Of a DNA stretch of 64,000 nucleotides, positions 51,614 through 60,476 are shown in pieces. Both the position numbers and the translations under genes were made by a program. This DNA is from Treponema sp. (GTDB lineage Bacteria > Spirochaetota > Spirochaetia > Treponematales > Treponemataceae), in assembly GCA_017449285.1 (NCBI GenBank), contig JAFSJX010000059.1:35426-99425 (forward strand), read 5' to 3'. A model generated the notes under the pieces. The model saw only the letters and a program-made list of their open reading frames with translations. It ran no database searches and had not been told where the DNA came from. How positions within the stretch are numbered: position 1 is the first letter of the stretch; each line of letters opens with the position of its first letter.

Positions 51614-53284
51614 TTAAGAATCCGCCACGTAAAGTGCGCCTTGAATTGAGCCTCGCAAGACCGCCCGCCAGAATATATCAGCCTCTACAGCATACTGCAT
51701 TGCGCCAAGTTCGTCAAAGCGTTTGAGGATGGTACGCAACGAGCCATGATTCCAGTCCGATTCCACGTCCAAAAAAGATTGTACGGCAGGTGGCACAAGC
51801 GTAGTGATTGCGCTACCGTTGGGAATCCACTCCGTTTTAGCGCACGGATTTTTTTGGTATGCCGCCAATGCCTGCGGGAACGCCGACGGGGGAAAGCCTT
51901 GTTCTGTCGGTTCTGTCTCGCCGCGCAAAAAGGCATCTGTCGCAGAATTATGCGGCTCCAAGCGAAGCGTTATGCACTGGATTGCCGAATGAGCCGCCTT
52001 TTCAGCCTGTTCCCGCGTGGGCGCGACCGCGATGATGTTGCCGCATTTTTGGACATTGTTGCGCGGAAAAGAAACGGTATCGCCCGCTGAGGCACGGGGA
52101 AGCACATCTCGCACGAATGCAACTTTTTTGGCGGCATCCAACCCCATAACGGCGGCGATTTTTCCCGGAATGGAAATCCATGCCCGCTCCGCGCTCACCC
52201 GCTTGCACGGAAGGTCATACAGCGCAAAAGGCTGCGGTTTATCCGCAATGGACGGATGCGGCTGCCACGGAAGCGGAACACGGTTCTGCACGAGGTACTC
52301 TGGCGTTTTCCCGAGCGCGACAAGCAACGCCTGTTCCGTCAAGTTGCAGTCCGAGGCGTATGGATATGTCCAGCCACTCATGTAGCCGCCAGAAAGCCGC
52401 GCGGCAATTTCTCCGACCATCGGGCCTTCCGCGGTGTATTTTATGTCCGCCTTGGCAACTCCGTGGGTCAGCCCCAAGGACTGGATTCCTAACGCAAACG
52501 TCGCTATCAGTTCAAGACGAATTTTGTCATCAAAAGCAGACGGCATGGTATGTCCTGTCTCAATGAAATACGGCGGATAATAAATATGCCGGTCAGCAAA
52601 ACCCGTAATCGTAAGCGTTCCGTTCCATACGATTGCGTCAATGCTGAACTCTGGGCCGTCCATAAAATCTTCAAAAATTGCCCGTCCACTTCGAGAATTA
52701 CGCACAGCCTCTTCCACGGCCTCCGCAAATTCATGTTCATCACGCACCTTGCGGCAACCGCGCCCTCCCATATTATCCACGGGTTTAATGACTTTAGGAA
52801 AGGTTGTCCATAGTTTTTTATTATCCGCAGATTTCGCAGATGCACACAGATTAGATTTTTCTGAATCAGTGCCATCGATATAATCTATGGATTTTTCTTT
52901 TGTCACTTCACAGAACGATGGGCTGGGAACGCCGGCTTTCGCAAAACAGGCGCGCATGCGAAGTTTGTCGCTTGCATTCAGACAGGCTTCGCAGGCATGG
53001 CTTTTCAGTCCGCAATGCTCAGAAACAAACGCCACATTCGCGGAAAAATCAGTGCCGGCAGTAAAGACAGCGGCAAGAGTCTCTTCGCCCGCATTCAATT
53101 CATCGGCAAGAGCGACTAGCGCAGTTTTGTCTTTCAAATCAATCGGCTCAAAACGGTCTGCAAGCGGAACACAAACGGCATTCGGATTTGCATCCACCAC
53201 GACCGTCCTGTAGCCCAGTTTTTTTGCGGCTTCAATCGCAGGCCTTTGCATCAGCCCCGCACCCAAAATCAGAATTGACTGCAT
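51614..53284 (-). CDS. ATP-grasp domain protein
   Basis: The protein has 556 residues. An N-terminal Rossmann-like part (SILILGAGLMQRPAIEAAKK) precedes an ATP-grasp core at about 120-330 with KPVDNMGGRGCRKV, the FEDFMDGPEFSIDAIV strand and EIAARLSGGYMSG. A further 200 residues follow that resemble the C-terminal part of carbamoyl-phosphate synthase-like or PurK-like ligases. ATP-grasp enzymes join a carboxylate to an amine or thiol by an acyl phosphate. The substrate is unknown. Its start overlaps the previous stop by one base (TGATG), tying it to the sugar/methyl operon. I infer that it adds an amino acid or similar group. Confidence 0.87.
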   Translation of the reverse strand: MQSILILGAGLMQRPAIEAAKKLGYRTVVVDANPNAVCVPLADRFEPIDLKDKTALVALADELNAGEETLAAVFTAGTDFSANVAFVSEHCGLKSHACEACLNASDKLRMRACFAKAGVPSPSFCEVTKEKSIDYIDGTDSEKSNLCASAKSADNKKLWTTFPKVIKPVDNMGGRGCRKVRDEHEFAEAVEEAVRNSRSGRAIFEDFMDGPEFSIDAIVWNGTLTITGFADRHIYYPPYFIETGHTMPSAFDDKIRLELIATFALGIQSLGLTHGVAKADIKYTAEGPMVGEIAARLSGGYMSGWTYPYASDCNLTEQALLVALGKTPEYLVQNRVPLPWQPHPSIADKPQPFALYDLPCKRVSAERAWISIPGKIAAVMGLDAAKKVAFVRDVLPRASAGDTVSFPRNNVQKCGNIIAVAPTREQAEKAAHSAIQCITLRLEPHNSATDAFLRGETEPTEQGFPPSAFPQALAAYQKNPCAKTEWIPNGSAITTLVPPAVQSFLDVESDWNHGSLRTILKRFDELGAMQYAVEADIFWRAVLRGSIQGALYVADS

Positions 53285-55806
53285 CAGATATCCCGCTCCT
53301 TTTTGCAGTAGACTTCAAATGTGTCGCCCAGCGCAAAGAAATGACTTGCGGCGGTAAAAAGCGATACTTCAAAACTGTTGATTTTCTGTCCTTTGCGCCC
53401 CGCAAGCTGAGGAAATCGTTCGGGATGATGACCAGTGGAAACGATTTTTACCACTTTGAACCCATACTGATGCAAGATTGAGGCGGCACGAGCTGGTTCC
53501 CAGAGGGTATAATGGTCATCGGGGCTTTGCGAAAAAAATTTCTGCGGACTGAATTTTGCCGACACACCTGAAGCAGATGGCGTTGAGAATGCGAACACGC
53601 CGCCTTTTTTCAAGATTTTTGACACGCCTCGAAGAACCGCATCAAGATTCTGGAAATGCTCAATCACGTACCACATGGTCACCGCGTCAAAATTCTGAAT
53701 GCCGAATTCAGTCGTCGGGTCAAACACAGGGAAAGATGCTGTCGCCGCAGGATAATGAAGGCTGTCCTGCACGTATTTGACCGCTTCCGGGGAAATATCG
53801 GTACCGTATACCTGCCAGCCCGCATCATTCGCAGCGTCAAGATAAGGCCCGTATGCGCAGCCGATGTCAAGCACCGTGGGAGTGACGGCTTTGTGTGCGT
53901 TCCGATAGAGCGAATCCACGATTGACGTGCGGCGGACACACTGGGCCTTTATTGACGTAAAATCGTCCAGATAGGTCTTCCCGTACTGATTCTTATAGTC
54001 ATCAAAAAAATAAGATGTATCATACGCTGTGTTCAAAGCATCTGCCGTCCATGACATATAGAGCATTCCACATGAAACACAACGGCGGAACGTATGCTTC
54101 GGAGTACGCGCCACAATCGGGTTTTCAAGCGACGAGAGACTCTGACAAATCGGGCAGGCAAAACGCCGTCCTTCCGAAAGCGCGGAGATAAAACCACCGA
54201 GAGATTTTTTTCCAATGCCACCGCTTTGGGCAAATGGTGACTCCGGGTACAACGCCCCCACTTTCTGCAATTTTTCCATCGCAGATTCCGCAGTAAGTTC
54301 CGCAGGAGAAATACAGGCAAACCCATATTTCATGGAAAGTTGGATATGGAGCGGTGTCGTTCCCAAAAGAATTACTCCGCACCCTGCGGCAACGGATTCG
54401 AACGCGGTAAAACCATAATGAGTGACCACCACATCGTAGTCGGCAAGTTGCTCCCGCAGATTATGCACCGGAGGAACAAACGTAATGTATGGCATGGCAT
54501 CTGGCGCGGTAGTGCTGACCCGTTCTTTTGCCACGTCGGGATTCTGCACGATTGCAGTGATTTTTTTCTTGCTCGCGGCAAATGCAATTGACGCAGGAAC
54601 AACCAAATCTGCGGGGTCTTCGCCACCAACCGTCACCAGTATGGAAGTAATCTCATCAACATTGGAAATCAGAGGTTTCTGCCGGTGATGCTCTGGAAGC
54701 GTGATGTACGACGGATCAGACACATTCGCCGGACGGGCAATCCCGTAAGAGGGAATAATGTCAAAAAGGAAATCGCACAAATCAGTGTTGAGAGAGCCTT
54801 CGTCAATCGCCACAAGCGGAGCGGCTTCTGCAAGGGAAAGCGCGAATTCACGGTCGAGCGCAAAAGCATCCGTCACAATCAGCGCGTAATCGCCTTTCTG
54901 TGGAAGCACGTGAACAATCTGCCGATCGGCAAGTCCGTCTTGTTTTGCGCGGGAAAGCAGTTCCTCAAAGCGCGACAAATCTGCGTCTTCAGGAATGAAA
55001 ATATCCGCCCCGCAAGAAAGTGCGATTGCAATACAGCGGCGCAGATGTCCCGTTCCTTTTCCCTTCTGCACGCACGGAACGCACAAAACGGGGCGCACTA
55101 CAGCAGGATTCTTAAATGCGCTCAAAATCTGCTCTGTGGTGTACGGCTTTTTGACAGGCTTTTCCTCGGAAAAATGCTCGCCGGAGACTGCGCGGACAAC
55201 TGAGAGCGCGCGTCGGTAATCCACGGGGGTATCTATTGTCGTGCGAAGATTCGGATGTCGGAAACGCGCGGGCGCATCCACAAATATGCAGTTCCATTTG
55301 TCCTTGTGATTGTAAAGCGCAGGACCGACATGCTCATGGTCATAAGGAATGTCAGTCAGTTTTTTCGCCTCCAAAAGCGAATGCGCGTTGAACATCTCAA
55401 CACCGCTTCCGTGAGGCAATCCCGTATACGTGATGTAATCACACGTTCCTGCCTCAGAACGGCGGATGTATTCCTCAACCAGCTGCTGGGCCGCCTCGTA
55501 GAACAAAAACGGATTGTCGGCAGTTGCACGGACAACCGCATCCGCCCCGCTTTTTTCGATTACCATGCAAAAGCGTTCAAGCACATCGTCCAGAGGTCCT
55601 GCGAACAGTTTGTAGCCATTTTTCTTGACGATGGGCGCAAGGCGTTCCTCGCTGTCATAATCGGTCGCCACATAATATCCATCTGCCTTCACCTGCTTCA
55701 TGGCACACAACGTCCAGTCAAGCACGGTCTTCCCGCCAAGGCTGAACAATGCCTTTTCTGGCAGACGAGATGAATTCAGCCTGCATTGCACTACAACTAT
55801 AGTCAT
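53284..55806 (-). CDS. Three-part fusion: SpsF-type cytidylyltransferase, PseG-like GT-B domain, zinc-ribbon SAM methyltransferase
   Basis: The protein has 840 residues. Residues 1-230 are a SpsF/CMP-sugar synthetase-like nucleotidyltransferase (VVVQCRLNSSRLPEKALF, DAVVRATADNPF). About 240-530 resembles the PseG sugar hydrolase or glycosyltransferase fold, with KGTGHLRRCIAIA and a late THYGFTAFESVAAG. About 548-580 is a two-pair zinc ribbon (CPIC, CVSC), followed to the end by a class I methyltransferase with VLDIGCAYGPYLDAANDAG. PseG and SpsF-type domains act in nonulosonic-acid or related sugar routes used on flagellins elsewhere. The gene directly follows the glycosyltransferase-like gene and overlaps the next by one base. 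Confidence 0.88.
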   Translation of the reverse strand: MTIVVVQCRLNSSRLPEKALFSLGGKTVLDWTLCAMKQVKADGYYVATDYDSEERLAPIVKKNGYKLFAGPLDDVLERFCMVIEKSGADAVVRATADNPFLFYEAAQQLVEEYIRRSEAGTCDYITYTGLPHGSGVEMFNAHSLLEAKKLTDIPYDHEHVGPALYNHKDKWNCIFVDAPARFRHPNLRTTIDTPVDYRRALSVVRAVSGEHFSEEKPVKKPYTTEQILSAFKNPAVVRPVLCVPCVQKGKGTGHLRRCIAIALSCGADIFIPEDADLSRFEELLSRAKQDGLADRQIVHVLPQKGDYALIVTDAFALDREFALSLAEAAPLVAIDEGSLNTDLCDFLFDIIPSYGIARPANVSDPSYITLPEHHRQKPLISNVDEITSILVTVGGEDPADLVVPASIAFAASKKKITAIVQNPDVAKERVSTTAPDAMPYITFVPPVHNLREQLADYDVVVTHYGFTAFESVAAGCGVILLGTTPLHIQLSMKYGFACISPAELTAESAMEKLQKVGALYPESPFAQSGGIGKKSLGGFISALSEGRRFACPICQSLSSLENPIVARTPKHTFRRCVSCGMLYMSWTADALNTAYDTSYFFDDYKNQYGKTYLDDFTSIKAQCVRRTSIVDSLYRNAHKAVTPTVLDIGCAYGPYLDAANDAGWQVYGTDISPEAVKYVQDSLHYPAATASFPVFDPTTEFGIQNFDAVTMWYVIEHFQNLDAVLRGVSKILKKGGVFAFSTPSASGVSAKFSPQKFFSQSPDDHYTLWEPARAASILHQYGFKVVKIVSTGHHPERFPQLAGRKGQKINSFEVSLFTAASHFFALGDTFEVYCKKERDI

Positions 55807-56694
55807 TTAGAGATTACCCCACTGTTCCACAAGATATGCCGCATCCCGGCGGAAGCGGAATTTATTTTTGTCTACCCATTCACGCGCATCGGCAAACTGA
55901 TGAAGCGTTTCAAAAAAACCACAGGACGAGCGGCGCAGGTACACCCAGAATTCAGAACGGGGAATCATGCCGTGGTCATCGACAAAAACCGGCACCAGAT
56001 TCTTCAGATAAAAACGTGATGAGCCAAGATTCGCCGTGGTATCCTCCGAAGGCGGCTCTTCCAGATACGACAGATTGAATGCGGTTGAAATGCTGATTTT
56101 TTCGCCCCAAAGCCATGCGCGGAACGATAAATCAAGATTCTGCCAGTAAGGAGACGTAATCGTATAGTCATAGCCCCCCAGATGAATGAACGTATCCCTG
56201 TTATAGAGACCGATGTAGTCAAACGGATAGAGCGTTGGAATGCCATCGGAAACCGTAGCATTGGTCTCCACCGTAAGCATGGAATCCCGGACGGACGGAG
56301 AGAACACAATCGGAAAGGACGGCGAATAAGGACAAATCAGCCGGGGAACAACGCAATAGGACTTCTGTGCAAGCAGTTTTTCCGCAAGGCGGGCGGTCAG
56401 CGCATCGGGCGCAAAAGACACCGTATCACGCAGGACAAGCACGTAATCCGCGTCAACTTCGCTCATGCCGATATTGATTAAATCGCCGTCGGTCACATCT
56501 TCCAGCGGCACGATGAATTTGACGAACGGAAATTTATGCGAGAAATTCTCAAGGTTGTAATTCTCCGAAGTTTTCTCAAAAGAGATGATGGACTTAAAAC
56601 CGCACTTGGAAAGATTTTCGAGCATCTGAATGCGGTAATGGCTTCCCCCGCCGTTCAGAAGCATGACCGCAACATTCAGCGAAACGGACGGCAT
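55807..56694 (-). CDS. Glycosyltransferase-like protein (GT-A fold, tentative)
   Basis: From ATG 56694 (GGAAAGGA site), 295 residues. The start SVSLNVAVMLLNGGGSHYRI, the central VDADYVLVLRDTVSFAP and the FDYIGLYNRDTFIHLGGYDY segment follow the layout of family 2-type glycosyltransferases, with a GGYD acceptor-side motif and late aromatic positions. A classical DxD is not obvious. An upstream ATG at 56763 would overlap the spiro-SPASM gene by 26 bases. It is followed with no gap by the fusion gene. I infer transfer of a sugar in the same pathway. Confidence 0.75.
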   Translation of the reverse strand: MPSVSLNVAVMLLNGGGSHYRIQMLENLSKCGFKSIISFEKTSENYNLENFSHKFPFVKFIVPLEDVTDGDLINIGMSEVDADYVLVLRDTVSFAPDALTARLAEKLLAQKSYCVVPRLICPYSPSFPIVFSPSVRDSMLTVETNATVSDGIPTLYPFDYIGLYNRDTFIHLGGYDYTITSPYWQNLDLSFRAWLWGEKISISTAFNLSYLEEPPSEDTTANLGSSRFYLKNLVPVFVDDHGMIPRSEFWVYLRRSSCGFFETLHQFADAREWVDKNKFRFRRDAAYLVEQWGNL

Positions 56695-56737
56695 CTTATC
56701 CTTTCCGCCTAAGACCGTGCGGTTTATCTCACGCTGA

Positions 56738-58330
56738 TTAAAAATTGAAGGTATAGAATTCATCGCAAGCCTTGCATAAAGCGGGATAGTCTTTTTTCAG
56801 GTGAAGTGCCAACGGCTCTTTCATTCGCTCCCATACGGTCGCTACGGGTTCTTTCAGCACATTTCCTATAGTTTGGTCAGACAGACACTGACAGAGACAC
56901 AACGGAACCGTACCGTCAGAAAGAATCGTCATATCACGTCTAAGATGCCAGCAGGGATTTCGCACGAGCGGAGACAAATCGGCGGATTTTTGGTCGGGAA
57001 GAGAACCGCAGAACGTGTTGAATTTCTGGATAATCAGTTCCCCGAAAGACGGATTATCCTTGTTCTTCCAGTATCGGTAGAACGGCTCCAGCTGAACCTC
57101 ATTCTTCTTCATGCGCGTCATCTGAGGATATACCTGATGAGGAAAAGCCTTTGCCAGAAGCCCCACCGCATCGACCGCCTTAGAAAAATCAGCCTCCGCG
57201 CACCCGTGAATCTGGGCATACAGATTGCTTTCCATCGCATCCAAAAGAACGCACCAGATGACCCGATTCGTTCCCAGCGGACGGATTTTTTCGGCAAGGG
57301 CAGAAACAAATGCTTCCGTAACCAGCGTACCGTCAGACTCTACGAACACCGAAAGCCCCGGATAGGAAAGCACTTCGGCCACACAGTCTGCAAACTGCGG
57401 ATGCAGAAGCGGCTCCCCGAACGCAGAGAGCGACACCACGGCTTTTTCCGAATAGGCTGCCATTTGGGCGACCAGTTTTTTGAAATCCGAAAACGCCATG
57501 TCTGGAAACGTTTTCTTTTCCGCCATCTGCTGATACGGCGAATAGGTCAAATTATGCTGATACCGTCCCGAAATCTGCACGTTGTAGAACGCGGGAACAG
57601 TCTGCAAGACAGAAGCATCCGATTCCGCAAGGTCTGAGAGCGCGATTACGTCAAAATCGGAAGATTGCAGGTTGACTTTGCCCTGAGCGGCGGAAAACAC
57701 GTTCTGACACGCAAGAAAATTCGCCTTTTCACCGCAAGAAAAATCCAGTCTGAGCATGCGGTAATCCTTTGGCGCAATGACCGTCTCAATCTCAAAGGAA
57801 TTGATGTCGCCGCTCATTATGGAAAAAAGCGCGTCACGGGAAACAGGTTTTTCGCCCGCTGATTTCTGGACGCCTTCTCCCAACGCCGCTATGATTCCCG
57901 CCGCTCCGCCGTCCACGATTTCTGGCGCAAGACCATAGGGATAGCCGTCCGCAAACGTGTATTCGGCAAGATACTTTGTATGAGTTTCAATCAGTTCTGA
58001 AGTCAGCGTGGAAGACAGAAACGGCAAATCCACCCATGCAAAGGCGGCATAATCTGCCTTGTGACTTGAGCAGGTCGCCGCGATTTCTTTTGCCACGAGC
58101 GCGTTTGTCCAAGCCGTATGCCGCACAAGGGAAATATTTTTTCTGCCCGCAACTAATTTTTCCACGGCGGCGCAATTATCGTCATCGGTAAAAATCACCG
58201 TCTGAACGGAAGCTGGCACAGTCTCCGCCCACAAGAGCGCACGGTCAAACGCGGAAAGCCCGTCAAATGCGGCATCAAAAGCGTGGGGAATCGATGTTCC
58301 TGCAAAAAGAATGGTCAGCGGTGTTTTCAT
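56738..58330 (-). CDS. Spiro-SPASM protein with degenerate radical-SAM motif
   Basis: The protein has 530 residues from ATG 58330. The N-terminal 220 look like a nucleotidyltransferase-type sugar domain (TVIFTDDDN, DYAAFAWVDLPFL). From 245 on is a radical-SAM-like barrel, but the CxxxCxxC site reads Tyr257, Leu261, Ser264 (RYQHNLTYSP), so all three cluster ligands are lost. The C-terminal SPASM region keeps its cysteines (CWHLRRD, CLCQC, CKACDEF). I recall a spirochaete family called spiro-SPASM with this build. It probably binds an Fe-S cluster only in SPASM and may be a substrate-handling protein. The start is preceded by TATACT at 6 bases. Confidence 0.88.
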   Translation of the reverse strand: MKTPLTILFAGTSIPHAFDAAFDGLSAFDRALLWAETVPASVQTVIFTDDDNCAAVEKLVAGRKNISLVRHTAWTNALVAKEIAATCSSHKADYAAFAWVDLPFLSSTLTSELIETHTKYLAEYTFADGYPYGLAPEIVDGGAAGIIAALGEGVQKSAGEKPVSRDALFSIMSGDINSFEIETVIAPKDYRMLRLDFSCGEKANFLACQNVFSAAQGKVNLQSSDFDVIALSDLAESDASVLQTVPAFYNVQISGRYQHNLTYSPYQQMAEKKTFPDMAFSDFKKLVAQMAAYSEKAVVSLSAFGEPLLHPQFADCVAEVLSYPGLSVFVESDGTLVTEAFVSALAEKIRPLGTNRVIWCVLLDAMESNLYAQIHGCAEADFSKAVDAVGLLAKAFPHQVYPQMTRMKKNEVQLEPFYRYWKNKDNPSFGELIIQKFNTFCGSLPDQKSADLSPLVRNPCWHLRRDMTILSDGTVPLCLCQCLSDQTIGNVLKEPVATVWERMKEPLALHLKKDYPALCKACDEFYTFNF

Positions 58331-58336
58331 ACGAAC

Positions 58337-58342
58337 AGTATA
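58337..58342 (-). promoter_or_regulatory. -10 box of the spiro-SPASM operon (leaderless)
   Basis: TATACT 6 bases before ATG 58330. A convincing -35 is not seen (TTCCCA at 18 bases is poor). No Shine-Dalgarno. Confidence 0.5.
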
Positions 58343-58420
58343 CAAGATTTCACGCGGTTTGGGAATATAAAACTTGCGTGATGGCAGGGCTCGACACAAA
58401 GAAACTCAAATTATACCATT

Positions 58421-58446
58421 GACACAAACGCACCGTTCCATTACAC
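58421..58446 (+). promoter_or_regulatory. Promoter of trpB (leaderless)
   Basis: Consensus TTGACA, a 17-base spacer and TACACT ending 6 bases before the ATG at 58454. The predicted transcription start is the start codon itself. Confidence 0.75.
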
Positions 58447-58466
58447 TGTTTCTATGAACAGTAACA
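58447..58466. promoter_or_regulatory. Candidate trp operator at trpB
   Basis: TGTTTCTATGAACAGTAACA, a near-palindrome (arms TGTTTCT and AGTAACA) covering the start codon and predicted transcription start. It matches 17 of 20 bases of the copy at 61265-61284 before trpA. Confidence 0.65.
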
Positions 58467-59728
58467 CGTATTCAACAAGTGGATTTTTCTCACAATACGG
58501 TGGAAAATATGTCGCCGAAGTCCTGCGCCGCCCGCTCGATGAACTTGAAGCGGCATTCCATGAGGCAATGCAGGACAAATCTTTTTTAGACGAACTGGAA
58601 ATTATCCGCCGCGACTATATCGGACGCGAAACACCCCTCTACTTTGCCCCCACGGCAACAAAACTCCTCGGCGGCGCACAGATTTACATAAAACTGGAAG
58701 GACTGGCTAACACAGGTGCCCACAAAATCAACAATGCCATCGGTCAGTGTCTCCTTGCAAAACGCATGGGAAAAAAGCGCATCATCGCAGAGACAGGTGC
58801 CGGTCAGCACGGACTGGCCACAGCCGCCGCCTGCGCAAAACTCGGTCTGGACTGCACCATCTATATGGGCGAAGTTGACGTGCGCCGACAGCAGCCCAAT
58901 GTAGCCGCCATGGAACTCTATGGGGCAAAAGTCCGCGCCGTTACTTCTGGAAGCCGCACACTAAAAGACGCGGTAAACGAGGCAATGCGCGACTGGGCAG
59001 CAAATCCCGACTCCACCCACTACGTTCTGGGAAGCGCGCTTGGCCCCGCCCCATTCCCCGACATCGTACGCGAATTTCAGTCCGTCATAGGGCGCGAAGT
59101 AGAAAAACAGTGTGCGGAGCGCGGCATCAAAATTGGCGCGATGGTTGCCTGTGTGGGTGGCGGCTCAAACTCCATCGGATTTTTTGAGCCATTTATCAAT
59201 GAAAAGGAGCCCCGCCTTATCGGAGCGGAAGCGGGCGGCATCGGTCCCAACGCAGGCCAAAACGCAAGCCGCATGACAGGAAAGGCTGCCAGGGACGGCA
59301 TTCTGCACGGATACAAATCACGCTTTTTGCTGGACGAAGACGGACAGGCACTCCCCACCAGAAGTATTTCCGCCGGCCTTGACTACTGCGGTATCGGTCC
59401 GCAACTGGCCGCCCTCGGTCATTCAGGACGGGTTGAATTCACATCAATTCTGGACACAGAAGCACTTGAAGCCGTCAGTTTCTTCGCAAAAAATGAAGGC
59501 ATCCTCTTTGCTCTGGAATCCGCCCATGCAGGAGCCGCCGCAATAAAAATCGCAAAGGAAATTCCCTCTGACCAGGCAATCATCATCAACATGAGCGGAC
59601 GCGGCGACAAAGACGTGTTCATCACAAGCCCCGTATTCCGTCCGCAAAAATGGCTGGACTTCCTGCACGCCGAAATCGAACGGTTAGAGACCAAAAAGGA
59701 CATCCACGACGCAAAGGTAATGGGCTGA
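58454..59728 (+). CDS. trpB: Tryptophan synthase beta chain
   Basis: Condenses indole with serine by PLP chemistry. The 424 residues carry the PLP lysine at 91 (GLANTGAHKINNAIGQ) and the phosphate-binding GGGSNSIGFFEPF. Length and segments such as GRETPLYFAPTATKL match the common TrpB1 form. The alpha subunit trpA lies 1.6 kb downstream, beyond two other genes, and carries the same operator motif. No other trp genes are in the window, so an indole- or anthranilate-salvage use is possible. Leaderless by promoter position. Confidence 0.96.
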   Translation: MNSNTYSTSGFFSQYGGKYVAEVLRRPLDELEAAFHEAMQDKSFLDELEIIRRDYIGRETPLYFAPTATKLLGGAQIYIKLEGLANTGAHKINNAIGQCLLAKRMGKKRIIAETGAGQHGLATAAACAKLGLDCTIYMGEVDVRRQQPNVAAMELYGAKVRAVTSGSRTLKDAVNEAMRDWAANPDSTHYVLGSALGPAPFPDIVREFQSVIGREVEKQCAERGIKIGAMVACVGGGSNSIGFFEPFINEKEPRLIGAEAGGIGPNAGQNASRMTGKAARDGILHGYKSRFLLDEDGQALPTRSISAGLDYCGIGPQLAALGHSGRVEFTSILDTEALEAVSFFAKNEGILFALESAHAGAAAIKIAKEIPSDQAIIINMSGRGDKDVFITSPVFRPQKWLDFLHAEIERLETKKDIHDAKVMG

Positions 59729-59746
59729 CGCACACGGAGAAGCGAT

Positions 59747-60466
59747 ATGTTTGTAGATTTTTCTTATGAGCCGCTTATCGAAGACTTTTACGAAAACGGC
59801 GACCTGAAACTTGAAACCATCTTCAAAATCCTTGAGAATTCGGGAAACCGCCACTCAGACCTTGCAGGCGACCATATTCTGCAGGGAAGTTCATCGGGAA
59901 CGGCATGGATTTTGACCGACTGGTACGTTGAGATTGAAACATATCCCAAATATGGCGACAAAATCAGCGCAAAAACATGGAGTCAGGGCGCGACATCCCC
60001 CTTCGGCTCTTCCCGCGATTTTGAATTATATTGTAACGGTACGATTTGCGCAAAAGGCACGACCCGCTGGGTTCTGTTCGACCTCAACGCAAACCGCCCG
60101 ACAAAAATCCAAGCACCGCTCATAGAAAAATACGGTCCTGAACAAAAATCGGTCTTTGCCGAAAGCAAACTGCCCAAAATCACCGCGCCCCAGTCTTTCT
60201 CAAACGAAGTTTCCGTCACGCCGCGCAGAAATGACATCGACTTTAATCATCATGTCCACAATCTCGTCTACATCGATTATGCGATGGAAGCCCTGCCGCC
60301 AGAAATCTACCGCGCGCACAATTTCACAAAAATCAGGATTACGTACAAATCCGCCGTCAAAGAGGGCGAAGCAATCACGGCAAAATACGCAGAGGAAAAC
60401 GGAGCGCACACAATCTGTATCTACGGCGCGGACGATTCGCTTAAAACACTTCTAGCCTTTTCATAA
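59747..60466 (+). CDS. Acyl-ACP thioesterase
   Basis: Releases fatty acids from acyl carrier protein. The 239 residues form a double hot-dog fold with the N-terminal VDFSYEPLIEDF, GTAWILTDWYVEIETYPKYG, and the C-terminal RRNDIDFNHHVHNLVYIDYA, where Asn and His are catalytic in plant and bacterial FatA-type enzymes. The start follows trpB by 18 bases with a GGAG site, so it is transcribed from the trpB promoter. Its link to tryptophan is unclear. Confidence 0.9.
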   Translation: MFVDFSYEPLIEDFYENGDLKLETIFKILENSGNRHSDLAGDHILQGSSSGTAWILTDWYVEIETYPKYGDKISAKTWSQGATSPFGSSRDFELYCNGTICAKGTTRWVLFDLNANRPTKIQAPLIEKYGPEQKSVFAESKLPKITAPQSFSNEVSVTPRRNDIDFNHHVHNLVYIDYAMEALPPEIYRAHNFTKIRITYKSAVKEGEAITAKYAEENGAHTICIYGADDSLKTLLAFS

Positions 60467-60476
60467 GGGGAATGCG

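Noticed and set aside
56801..57637. Plus-strand 278-codon frame inside the spiro-SPASM gene
   Set aside because: Antisense shadow, rich in Arg and His from reversed codons.
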